Below, piece by piece: positions 20,692 to 31,758 of a stretch of 56,226 nt of DNA. Position 1 is the first letter of the stretch; each line of letters starts with the position of its first letter. Under the pieces are notes generated by a model. It did no database searches and was not told where the DNA came from. It was given only the letters and a program-made list of their open reading frames with translations. Source of the DNA: Calcarisporiella thermophila CBS 279.70 (lineage: Eukaryota > Calcarisporiellomycota); the NCBI RefSeq assembly GCF_041956535.1, contig NW_027192210.1, positions 80,984-137,209 of the forward strand, given 5' to 3'. Made by a program: the position numbers and the translations under genes.

Positions 20692-20975
20692 ACGCGTTTT
20701 CTGCGTTTATTTTTATGTTTTTGCTTAGACGCTTTAATATAGAATACATTGCGCTTGCCCCATTTAGAAGTGGAGAACGCGCTTTCCTATTTATTTTCCA
20801 TAGAAATGGCGCGTTTTTTCGCGTCCTTGGAATTTTCGTGTTCAGGCGAAAGTGAGCTGATTTGCTTGAACCAGAATGGAAAGAGAAAACGCGAAAACGC
20901 GAAAATTTTTCCTCGCGTTCATTGGCCGGCGGTTAAATTACGTGTTGTGCCGTGTTCTGCTTCCAAGTTATAAAA
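20692..20975 (+). promoter_or_regulatory. RNR2 promoter: MCB/CGCG cluster, CCAAT and TATA
   Basis: A perfect ACGCGT (MCB) lies at 20692..20697. CGCG-core sites follow at about 20778, 20810-20822, two in tandem at 20887..20902 (aaaacgcgaaaacgcgaaaa) and one at 20914. An ATTGG (inverted CCAAT) is at 20921..20925 and TATAAAA at 20969..20975, 137 bp before the ATG. In fungi MCB sites bind MBF, which drives G1/S transcription of RNR genes; the TTTCGCG form also resembles E2F sites. Confidence 0.72.
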
Positions 20976-21111
20976 GGAGGCAAAGTTTGGAGGTTTCCCT
21001 TTCGTTTATAGAAAACAACGCTAGAAACTTTTCTCCTCTTACACTCTTCTCTCTATATACACATATTCTTCCTAGCTATTACGTTTAAATATCGGATATA
21101 TAACATTCATA

Positions 21112-22248
21112 ATGCACGCTTCTGCTCTTGTTGCTAACTCTGCTCCCGTGCAAGCGGCTGAAGTCGACGTTCCCAAGAAGATCGAGAACCTCAAGATGCA
21201 AGAGGTTGAGGAACCCATCCTCACCACCAACCCCCGTCGCTTTGTGCTCTTCCCTATCAAATACCACGAGGTACTTTATTTACTTCCACATTGCATTCGC
21301 GCATTCCATCTTACTAACCCTTTCCTATTCTAGGTTTGGCAAATGTACAAAAAAGCCGAGGCTTCCTTCTGGACCGCAGAAGAGGTCGACCTTAGCAAGG
21401 ATATTCACGACTGGGAGAACCGTCTCAATGACGACGAGAGACACTTCATTTCTCATGTGCTTGCTTTCTTTGCTGCCTCTGATGGCATCGTAAATGAAAA
21501 CCTGGTCGAGCGCTTCTCAAATGAGGTTCAGATTCCAGAGGCCCGGTGCTTCTACGGGTTCCAGATTATGATGGAAAATATCCACTCCGAGATGTATAGC
21601 CTTCTCATTGATACCTACATTAAAGAGCCTTCTCAGCGCGATTATCTCTTCGATGCCATTGAAACCGTCCCTTGCATCAAGAAGAAGGCAGACTGGGCGA
21701 TGCGCTGGATCGAGGACAAGGACTCAAGCTTTGCCACTCGTCTTATTGCTTTCGCTGCGGTTGAAGGCATCTTCTTCTCCGGATCATTTGCGTCTATCTT
21801 CTGGTTGAAGAAGCGGGGTCTCATGCCTGGCCTCACCTTCTCCAACGAACTCATTTCTCGTGACGAAGGCCTTCACACCGACTTCGCTTGTCTCCTCTTC
21901 TCCCTTCTCCACAATCGGCCGTCCGAGCAGGTCATCCGCCAGATCATCGTTGAGGCGGTGTCAATCGAACAAGAGTTCCTTACCGATGCCCTCCCTGTAG
22001 CACTTATTGGCATGAACGCCACTCTGATGTGCCGCTACATCGAGTTTGTTGCCGATCGCTTGCTAGTAGCACTGGGCTGCTCTCGTCACTACAACGTTGA
22101 GAATCCCTTCGATTTCATGGACATGATCTCGCTAGAGGGCAAAACAAACTTCTTCGAGAAGCGTGTATCAGACTACCAGCGTGCTGGAGTCATGAACAAT
22201 AACAACCGTGAAGACAAGGGGACGTTCGTTCTAGACGCTGATTTTTAA
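21112..22248 (+). CDS. RNR2: Ribonucleotide reductase small subunit (R2)
   Basis: Exons 21112..21270 and 21334..22248; 357 aa. Class Ia R2 fold with diiron ligands and radical Tyr visible: Asp in EEVDLS, Glu and His in MENIHSEMY, the Tyr of that same motif as the radical site, then Glu in VEGIFF and EFLTDAL and His in EGLHTDF. The C-terminal tail ends LDADF, the short peptide that docks on R1. It provides dNTPs by reducing ribonucleoside diphosphates. The promoter carries a G1/S-type element cluster, so S-phase induction is likely. AATAAA-like signals follow the stop near 22340. All key residues are intact, so this is the catalytic subunit rather than an Rnr4-like partner. Confidence 0.96.
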
Positions 22249-22541
22249 ACCGAGCATTATTTTTGTCATTTATATTGTGTAAATAGTTTTCCATCAAGCC
22301 TTGTACTAAATTTTCTTATATTTTTCTCCTTTTGATCAATAAAAATAAAGCAGAATACCATTTGAACTATTTAACTCTGGACCACTAAGTTACTTGGGTG
22401 AATCAAATTCACGTCACGTTTGCGTGTTTTACCTATTTTTTTTTTTTTAATAAACGCGCTAAAACACGACTTAATTTTCTTTTAGTGTCCCTCTTTTGCT
22501 CTCCTTCCATAGTTGCATAGACATCATAGCTCAATTAAATA

Positions 22542-23667
22542 ATGGCCCTGGATTCTTCATCAAGCATGCCGAAACCCCGCAGTATGCAGGCGGGGCAGCG
22601 TAATGTACTTCGCTCAAATGATTCTGCAAGTTTATGGAACTACACCCTCTCGCCGGGTAGATATTTTCCCTCCTGTCCTTGACCTGGATGTGGGCTCATT
22701 CATTCAATTGATGTGTCCTTTTTATACAGGATGGACTCGCGAACAATCAGAAACATTGCGAAAAGCGTTGATGAAATTTGGCGTTGGTAACTGGTCCAAG
22801 ATCGTGGAGAGCGACTGTCTCACGGGAAAAACTCCTGCACAATTAAATTTGCAAACACAGCGACTTCTAGGGCAACAGAGTACAGCTGGTACATGCTCTT
22901 GTGCTTGTAGTGTGGCTGGGTGATGACATTGCTAAAGCCCCTTTCTAAATTCCCCCTCTCAATCTTGTAGAATTTGCCGGATTACATATTGACGTGAAGA
23001 TTATTTTTGAGAAAAATGCAAAGATCCAGGGCCCAGATGTCAAACGGAAGAATGGCTGTATTGTCAATACTGGAGGTATGTTGAGTCAATATTGTTCTTG
23101 AATTCAGGCGCCCCACTAACCGATCCTCGGCTTTATTAATGCATTAGCTAAATTATCTCGAGAGGAGCTGAGAAAACGATTACAAGAAAACAAGGAAAAA
23201 TACGAGATTCCAGAAAGCGAGTGGAAGGCTATAGAACTACCCAAGACAGAAGAGGTGAGCTTTGAGGTGAAAATATTAGCTTCAAGGATGTTACTTAATT
23301 TGCTTTTTTACCTTCGAATCATAGCCGAGTTTATGTAATTTTCCCCATATTCCCTATTTCTTGCTATTATTTATTCCATATTGTGTATTGTATTATCCCT
23401 ATCTATAGTACTTGAACGGAAACGCGAAGAACTCCGAAAACTACAGGAGGAGCTGAAGTCTGTGGAGACTAAAATAATGCGTTTAAGAGAAAGGAGTAGG
23501 GTAATGGTCCTAATTGAATGTAACATTCGCTCATGAATCTTGGACTGATGCAGATATGGTATTTTCTGATATAGAGTGCCACCCCAACTACACCATCCTC
23601 AGCTGCATCGGTTGATTCGGCCGACGAAGAGCGCAAGAAAAAACCCAGGACAACCAAGCGTAGTTGA
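22542..23667 (+). CDS. Myb/SANT-domain protein with coiled coil
   Basis: Exons 22542..22656, 22730..22888, 22971..23075, 23148..23254, 23325..23334, 23409..23500, 23575..23667; 226 aa. A single SANT/Myb repeat (WTREQSETLRKALMKFGVG, then NWSKIVE) lies at residues about 40-80. A conserved-looking block follows (GLHIDVKIIFEKNAKIQG, KRKNGCIVNTGAKLSREEL), then a Lys/Glu coiled coil and a basic tail (KKKPRTTKRS) that may be a nuclear signal. The 10-nt exon at 23325..23334 is required: without it the coiled-coil exon (phase 1) cannot follow the phase-0 donor at 23254. Function is unknown; a chromatin or DNA-binding role is likely from the SANT repeat. Confidence 0.75.
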
Positions 23668-23754
23668 TTTTTATATTACAAGTTATTTTGGAATGTTTAT
23701 TACTTGAATATGATTAGTATTGCAATAAAGGACATTTTGGTCAAATAAATAACA

Positions 23755-24563
23755 TCACTTCTTTTTCCTCTTCCCCTTGGACACCTTGGATCCTTCATTA
23801 CGTACGCTCATGATATCCTTCTGACTGAGTTTTAGAACCCCATCCTTAAACTTTCCCATGGCCATCTTCATTCCTCTATTCTTTCGTGGTGCGCCCGATT
23901 TTTCTGATGACTTGTCATTATCTGAATACAGGTGTTTGATTGAACTGTGGTATAATCCAAGATTCTTCGCCTCTTGCAGTTTTTTAGAATGCCTTTCTCT
24001 CTGCTTCTCGCGCATCCCCAGCGCTATTTGAATGGGCATTTTGGGACCCTTAGATGGCTAGAAATAAAAGGTAGCAGAGCGTTAAAAATGGGGATTTAGT
24101 TGGGATGATACACGGTTTGAGAATTACCTTTGCACCAAGTTCGACCAGCTTCTGCTCTTTATACTTTCTCAGATCCTTTCCTGATAGTTGTTCGGCAGCT
24201 ATTAAACATATTGATTTAGCCCAAGAAAATCCTATTTATTCCTGCTCACTGATCGATACATACAGTATTCCTCTAACAGGCGTGTCGTTTTTAATAAATC
24301 TTGTAGTTCACGATCCTTCTCCTTATTTACCTGTTCCTCCTCCATTTCTTTTTGTGTCTTGGGCTTTGCCGGTGCTGGAGGCTTTAGCTTGGATATTTTT
24401 GAAGACTATTATCAAAGCACTTATGAGCATATCCTGATGCGCTTACAAAAGTTTCAAAAAATCAACTTGCCAGGAATGCTCTATAATCTGTTTTGCTCCC
24501 ACCGCTGGCATTCTTTTTGGCTGTGGGATCATTAAATACGACCACCTCTGGTGCCTTTGACAT
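23755..24563 (-). CDS. Faf1/C1orf131-like ribosome biogenesis factor (DUF4602)
   Basis: Exons 24563..24471, 24405..24264, 24198..24128, 24057..23755; 202 aa. Starts with MSKAPEVVVFNDPTAKK. Family hallmarks: central helical charged region, GPKMPIQIALGMREKQRER near residue 105, and the C-terminal signature GKFKDGVLKLSQKDI followed by a Lys-rich end (GKRKKK). In yeast Faf1 and human C1orf131 belong to the small-subunit processome, acting in the nucleolus on 18S rRNA maturation. Intron 1 uses a GC donor (CTG|gcaagt); reading through gives TGA two codons later, so a GC-AG intron is needed. It converges on the Myb gene and is divergent from LeuRS. Confidence 0.75.
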
Positions 24564-24757
24564 TATGACTAGGTAATGTAACGAACAACAGTTTAGATCT
24601 TCAACTCAAAATTATTCAAATTAAAGCTTTCCGTGACCGCACTCTTTAACTGTTTACATGCTCCGCCACCATTAATTCTTTTTGAGTCACATCGAAAATC
24701 GAGCACCTTTTATTCGCAAACATCGTATACTATTATTTACATCAACAGCTCCTTAAT

Positions 24758-27700
24758 ATGACAGTTAATATTCCCACCACACCTAAAGTGGCCGATGAGC
24801 CTAAGAAGGTAGGAATTGGATCCCGCATCCAACTAGATTTGCAATCTAATTAGATGATTCATTCACCATCCCTCATCAATCATCTTAATCTTGAACTCTA
24901 GACACATAAACGTGATGTCCTCTGTGCGCTTGAGGCCAAAGCACAAACCCAATGGGAGCAATCAAAAGTTAATGAGATCGATGCACCCACTATTGAAGAA
25001 CACCCTGACTCTTCCACTTTGCATGAAATATACCCGAAATTCCACGGGTGCATGGCTTATCCATACATGAATGGGCGTCTTCATCTTGGACACGCTTTCA
25101 CTGTCTCGAAAATCGAATTCGCAACGGGTTATTATCGTCTGAAGGGAAGACGTGCCCTATTCCCCCAAGGTTTCCATTGTACTGGTATGCCCATTAAGGT
25201 ACTCCTTCAAATTTTTCGAGATGTTCCTGAGAGAGATAATTAAGCGTTTCGCTACATTCTTTTATTTTGCTTTTGGCTACATCATTATAGGCGTGTGCTG
25301 ATAAGCTCGCTCGCGAAATTGAGATGTTTGGTCAGAACTTTGAACGGTATCAGGAACCAAATGAATCGGCACAGGAGGAGAGCATCTCTAACGAGGTTGC
25401 AAACCTTGATCTTAACAAGAAGGATTCTAAAAAAGATGATGCCAAAAAATCCCAAGCAAATAAGGGCAAAGTTGCTGCTAAGGCCTCTACAGTCAACTAC
25501 CAATTCCAGATCATGCTGAGCCAGGGAGTCCCCCGCGAAGAAATCCACAAATTTGCTAACCCATACCACTGGCTCAAATTCTTCCCTCCTATGGCGATCT
25601 CAGACATGCGCGCAATGGGCTTGCGCGTAGATTGGCGGCGCTCCTTTATCACTACTGACGCCAACCCGTATTATGATTCGTTTGTGAGATGGCAGATGAA
25701 TAAACTTCATGCCCTGAAAAAGATCAAGTTCGGTGAAAGATATACGATCTACTCCCCACTGGACCAGCAGCCATGTATGGATCATGACCGCCAAACTGGT
25801 GAAGCCGTCGGACCACAGGAGTATGTCGGAATCAAGCTCGAAGTTCTTGAATTTGGAGAAAAGAGCCAGCATCTGAAGGAGGCAGTTGGCAACCGTAAGG
25901 TATACATGGTGGCGGCCACCCTGAGACCCGAGACAATGTACGGTCAAACAAACTGCTTTGTCGGACCCCAACTCCAGTACGGTCTCTTCCTTATCGACGA
26001 GCAAACCGTATTCATCTGCACTCAGCGCGCTGCACGCAACATGGCGTTCCAAGGATTCTCCATTGAGAACCACAAGGTCACCTCGATCGGATCCACCTTG
26101 GGCGAGGAATTGGTTGGAACAAAGGTACGCGCTCCACTCTCCCCCTACGAATATGTCTACGTTTTGCCGATGGAGAACGTCTTGGCAACAAAAGGAACTG
26201 GGGTTGTCACCTCCGTGCCTTCCGATTCCCCTGACGACTATATTACGATGCAAGATCTTGCAAAGAAAACCGCATATTACAAGATCCAGCCTGAATGGGT
26301 TACCCCGTTCAAACCCGTTCCAATTGTCAAAACCCAACTCTATGGCGACCTTACTGCGCCCCATGTTTGCAAGTTGAAGAAGATCAACTCGCAAAAGGAC
26401 AAAGAGCAGCTTGCAGAGGCAAAGGAGATGGCCTATAAGGAAGGGTTCTACAACGGAACCATGCTCGTGGGCGATTTTGCTGGAGAAGCAGTTCAGGTTG
26501 CAAAGCCAAAAATCCGCGAGCTTCTTGTGAAACGTGGTGATGCATTTATCTACAACGAGCCCGAGAGCCTCGTTATGTCGCGAAGTGGAGACGAGTGCGT
26601 GGTAGCTCTATTGGACCAGTGGTACTTGGACTACGGAGAGGAGGAATGGAGGGGACAGACGGAGAAGTAATAGCCAATTCTGATGAGGAATATTTCCAAT
26701 CCATTGACGCATTTTACCCATCCAATTTTTAGATGCCTTGAGAACATTAACACCTATGGTGAGGAGACTCGCCATCAGTTCCAGCAAGTGCTTGCTTGGC
26801 TGAATCAGTGGGCATGCGCTCGTTCGTTCGGTCTTGGCACGCGTCTCCCGTGGGACCCGCAGTTCCTTGTTGAATCTCTCTCCGACTCCACTATCTACAT
26901 GGCATACTATACAGTGGCCCACATCCTGCACGGCGGAAATCTCGACGGCTCCTCCAGCCCCTACAACATTCCACCCGAGGCTATGACTGACGCAGTGTGG
27001 GACCATATTTTCATGGGAACTCCTGCACCTGCCGACACACAGATTCCTAAGGAGACCCTGCAAAAACTGCAAAGAGAATTCGACTACTTCTACCCCTTGG
27101 ACTTGCGTGTGTCTGGCAAGGATTTGATCCCGAACCATCTGACCTTCTGGCTCTACAATCACGTGGCCCTCTTCCCCGAAAGCAAATGGCCTCTCGGGGT
27201 CCGTGCGAATGGCCATCTGATGTTGAACGGTGAAAAGATGAGCAAGTCAACCGGCAACTTCATGACCATGAATGACGCCATCGCCAAGTATGGTGCGGAC
27301 GCAACACGTATCTCGCTTGCCGATGCTGGCGATGGCATTGAGGACGCAAACTTCGAGGAGGTTACAGCCAATGCCGCCATCCTGCGTCTGTTCACCCTTA
27401 TGGAGTGGTGTGAGGTAAGCATCGTTTTGTTTAGGACGCTCTCCTATTGTTACTCCGCCGCTTGATTCATATACTCACCATTGTATATCCACCCAATAGG
27501 ACATGGTGAAAAACCAAGATTCCCTTCGCACTGGCCCTGTGGACCAAATTTTCCATGACCGCGTTTTCGCCCACGAAATGAACCGGTGCATTCATCTCGC
27601 TGATGAGGCGTACTCTCAGCTGCAGTTCCGTGAAGCTTTGAAGAATGGATTCTACGAGCTGCAGCACGCTCGTGACTGGTATCAGCAGGTGTGCCAGGTC

Positions 27701-28470
27701 GCCGGTGGCATGCACCGCGATCTCGTCTTGCGATTCATCGAGGTACAGGCTTTGCTGTTGTCACCTATTGCGCCACATTGGGCTGAGCATATCTGGAGCA
27801 CTGTGCTGAAGAAGGTAAAAGAGAATATTTTTTTCGGACCCCGTTGAACCCCTTGAATAACCCATCATGATTTCTTGCTCTACAGCCTGAAAGCGTCATG
27901 CGTGCCCGCTGGCCGGAGGCTCCTAAGCACATCGACGAAGGCCTACTTGAAGCAGCTTCATACATCCGCTCGCTGGTCAAGCAAATCCGTGACCTTGAAG
28001 CGAGCAACGATAAGAAGGGAGGAAAGAAATCAAAGGCTCCAAAGGTGGTCTATGATCCCACCGCACCCAAGGCACTCTCCATTTACGTGGCCTCCTCCTT
28101 CCCCGAATGGCAAAACGAGGCAATGGAGATTCTCAAGCTGGTATATGTGGATGGAAAGTTTGATGATGCAGCAATGAAGAAGGAGTTCCAGGAGCGAGGC
28201 CTGCTCAAAAACAAGAAGGTGATGCCGTTTGCTCAGGAGCAAAAGAAGAAAGTGGAAAAATTTGGAGCCGTTGCATTCAACCGCGCTTTACTCTTCAACG
28301 AATTGGAGGTTCTTAACGAGAATGCCGAGTTCATTAAGCGCACCCTGGGCTTCCATACCGCAAGAATCATTATCGCAGACTCGGTGACCGACGAGACCGA
28401 GAAGCGTGCGGCGGAGATTGCCGTACCGGGGGAGCCAGGAATTCTGTTTAAGAATGAGGAGCAAAACTAA
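24758..28470 (+). CDS. CDC60: Leucyl-tRNA synthetase, cytosolic
   Basis: Six exons: 24758..24808, 24902..25198, 25291..26666, 26733..27414, 27500..27814, 27886..28470; 1101 aa, typical of eukaryotic cytosolic LeuRS. Class I signatures: HLGH (HIGH) at about residues 78-81 after [10 protein letters not shown], and [11 protein letters not shown] near residue 742. Between them lies the CP1 editing domain ([34 protein letters not shown], the threonine-rich editing pocket). The C-terminus has the archaeal/eukaryotic extension. It lacks a presequence. It charges tRNA-Leu and, in yeast and animals, also senses leucine for TORC1. Confidence 0.97.
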
Positions 28471-28698
28471 AATTTCAAAGTCTTTTTTTTTCCTAGACAA
28501 AAATAAACCGATATGAAATATATACACTTTTTATTTTTAGTTGGTGTTTTTCATTTTTTTGTAAGCATCGAAGTAGAATAGCAAGAAGAAAAATAAAAAA
28601 ATGCCTTTATATAAAAAAAAACTAAGTTCACAGGACTATTGGGGAAAAACAGGAAAAAAGCAGCAATAACGATAAAATGTATTAGTGGAACAATAACT

Positions 28699-30069
28699 CT
28701 AGTGTTTTGTTGCATAGCTCCCTTGATACGTGGGATCCTGACTTGCATACTTCACACCTGCATCTTGACCGGGTGGAGGCGGAGGCTGCAACGTGGTGTA
28801 ATCCATCGGTGCTGCACTTGTAGTGCTCTGTCCGGCTGCTGCTTGCTTCAACTCCGATCTAGGCCCTTGAGGTCGGGGGCGTGCCCAAGTAACACGCAGT
28901 ACTTTTCCATTGATTTCCAAATTGTTGAAGGACTTTTCGGCAGCCTTCTCCGCAGCGGCGCGGGTTAAAAAGTTGATAAATGCGCACTTGGACTTATGGC
29001 TTACTACAACCGATTTTAAGTCGCCAAAAGTCGAAAAGTGCTCCTTCAGATCGGTATCCTTGACGCTCTCGTCTACACCCGTGATGAAGAGTGATGTCTA
29101 AAAAGAATTATCGGCAACTTTAGCCATTGATTCCTTTCTCCACATGGAACACAATTTACATACCACCGTCTCGTCATCCGGCTTTTCCAGTGCTTTTTTA
29201 TCGTCTGTCCTATTTAGCATTCTCTTTGCCACTGGATCGTTATTGCCATAGTATCGATCCTTAAAGTTCTGTTTCTTTAGATCTCCTGCGTCGTCATCTT
29301 CGGGCATTGTATGCCTGTAGGGACACTCATTGCCCCGACGACATTCTCCTTTGACATAAAAGGAGCACAAATGCGGCAGATTCCGTTTATAATAAGGTTG
29401 CTTACGTGCGATCTTAGAAAGGAGAGCATGGCCTGTTGCATCGCCCTTACTGTAATCCACATAGCTTTCGGTCATAGTTGACAACTAGTATTGAAATTAA
29501 ATGTTAGATCCAACCCAAGAATTAAGGAGCAGCCGCATCTCAAAGATCACCTACTTTACTCTCCATATTCTGAATGAAATATTCACGGTTTACATCTGAT
29601 TGAGGAGCATCATTCTCCAAGCCTAGTATTGTGTCACGGACTTGCACTGGAAGACCATACTGCAAATCAAGCAGACAAGTCTGACATACGTTCTTGAGCT
29701 TTGCACAAGTTTGGCATATTTCCGTCTTTTTGTAACGCATCCCAGCCCCAGGAAGCCATCGGAAAACTGAAAAAGGACGATTGCAGATCTAAGTGCACAA
29801 AAGAATATTTCGATCGCAAAATTAGATAAATGAGATAGATCAAACCAAAGAAGATGTGTGTTATTCTCACCTTGCATTCTCGGCCATAATTTTGTTTTGT
29901 CTATGAAAAAAATTGATCATAATTGAGTTTCATTGATCTACTGAACACCATCCATTAAATACGTTACCATTCGCACATAAGGGTTGTCACCCAGACATGT
30001 CTCGCACAGGATCGGGAATTCTGCTTCTTCCCATCCTGTTTTATTCAGATCGCCTTTGATTAAACTCAT
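28699..30069 (-). CDS. SLT11: Pre-mRNA splicing factor SLT11/RBM22 (Ecm2-like)
   Basis: Exons 30069..29968, 29900..29871, 29788..29555, 29484..29164, 29097..28699, all phase 0; 361 aa. The N-terminal Cys-rich region ([46 protein letters not shown]) binds zinc as in RBM22. A CCCH finger follows ([21 protein letters not shown]), then an RRM ([10 protein letters not shown]...[19 protein letters not shown]) and a Pro/Gln-rich tail. RBM22/Ecm2 joins the NTC-related complex and contacts U6 snRNA and the intron in the catalytic spliceosome. It converges on LeuRS with 228 bp between stops, including several T runs. Confidence 0.94.
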
Positions 30070-30456
30070 TTTTTTTAATCCCGAGAAGCTGATCTGTACA
30101 ATAGTTTGGAATAACAACTCAAATATTATGAATCTAAGCCACACATATAGATGATTCGATCGCAACTGGCTAATTATTACAAATATAAAGGATCTCATGC
30201 ATACACTGTATATCCAACCAAAGTCTCATTAACAAGACATACACTATGCCAACTAAATCAATGAGAGTCCAAGGAATATTGAGAAAAGAATTAAATATAG
30301 GGCGTTGGCCCGCTGCACTTATGCCCCCCTCCCCAATCCCTATCCAATTTGGCTAATTGAAGAAAGATACCATACCCTAAACTAAACTTATAACGTTAAT
30401 TAGCATATGTATCATATGGAAGCATCTATTTATTTCAACATAAACAAATAGAGCGC

Positions 30457-30488
30457 GTTAACATTAATGTTAACCGATTTTATCGGTT
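30457..30488. repeat. Two abutting palindromes
   Basis: GTTAACATTAATGTTAAC (30457..30474) is a perfect 18-bp palindrome. It is followed by a hairpin with arms AACCGAT and ATCGGTT around a 3-nt loop (30472..30488). Confidence 0.7.
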
Positions 30489-30658
30489 TCCAAATGGAAT
30501 GAAAAGGAGAATGTGCATAGGTTAAAAGTTAAAATGGTGATATTAAGACAAATTATATTAAGCCCCAACCATTCTGTCTGCACTCCGCATTAAGAAAGAA
30601 GATAAATATAAATGTGCTCAATTGAAATCATATATAGTATTATTTGTCGCTCTGACGC

Positions 30659-30721
30659 TTGCAAAGACATTTCAATGTCTTTGCAATCTTTAAGCTTTGT
30701 TACAATTGTGACAAGCTTAAA
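30659..30721. repeat. Perfect 13-bp inverted repeat plus imperfect palindrome
   Basis: Arms TTGCAAAGACATT and AATGTCTTTGCAA (30659..30671 and 30674..30686) are perfect with a 2-nt spacer. Two bases later TTTAAGCTTTGTTACAA (30689..30705) is mirrored imperfectly by TTGTGACAAGCTTAAA (30706..30721). Confidence 0.75.
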
Positions 30722-31758
30722 CACAAGTTCCAGTTGTTAGCTCCTTTCTCACTTGCTATCTGGCTCATTAATATTTAGAAATATCACTGTGTAGCTTTTC
30801 AGGATCTTTTTTTACTCCCTACACTGACCTTCGTTGGCTATACGTCAAAAGAGCGCCCATGTTTTGACTGAAAACTCTCCATTCGCTGAACCGTTGAATG
30901 CATCAAAACTTTTCTCTTCATAGATCTCGCGGCATCTAAGGGAGATTTGTGGCATTGTCAGATTTAAAACTGAAAAGGTTCCATGGGAAATGTTATGAAA
31001 ATTTACGAATTAATAAATTGCATAATTGGATCTTCGAAATATTAGTTCATATAAACCCAATTTTATGCTACAAGAAACCTTAAAATGATCTGCATTTTAT
31101 TCTTTAACAAGAGTATATGGATAAACACTCGAGTGCTATCTACTATACACAAGGTGAAAATGTTTGTTAGTGTCGAACATGGCATCTTCTAAACATTTCA
31201 AAGTACATCCACGTCAGAGGAAGAATATTGATGCATTTAATACAGAAAATTCTTAGATGAATTGGATTAGAGCAGCATTATGACACCTGCGTAACCTGAT
31301 ACAAGAAGACACCGATCGAAGTTCCTATAATGCTTATATTAAGGGAAACATTGAATTTCGCCCAAAATCTCAAGAAGTATGCAATAGCTAGCCAGCATTT
31401 ACAACCGAAGCCCCTTCCCCGTTCAAATAAAATCTCATAAAGCCCCTCGCTAGTTGTAGGGATTACTAGATGGAGCAATAGGGAGCCCAATCTGCGTGAG
31501 AAGATTTAGGCGGCAAAGACAGGTGAATCCATTATCCACAGCTCGATACCGCGGAATAACCATAGATTTTATGCGAAATGACCATGTTTTTGACAGTTTG
31601 CTCGTCCTCAAGACTCTTATGACTTCCAGCCACCGGATGCTTAGTGACCCGAAACACGGTCCAAATCTGAAATTCAGGCGATTGGTATTTTTTCCTTGGG
31701 AACTTGGTGACCCATACTCTTGCAGCAGCAGCCAGCCTACTTTCCATGGAGTGATAGG

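Larger units (their letters stand above)
30070..31758. other. 1.7 kb AT-rich gene-poor stretch with palindromes
   Basis: No convincing coding frame on either strand. It contains two pairs of palindromes (30457..30488 and 30659..30721). Frames at 31450-31893 (minus) and 31496-31783 (plus) overlap each other antisense and run into the dehydrogenase promoter. Confidence 0.45.

Noticed and set aside
25600-26394. 264-codon minus-strand frame inside LeuRS
   Set aside because: It is fully antisense to the conserved LeuRS editing domain and has no recognisable motif; shadow of codon bias.
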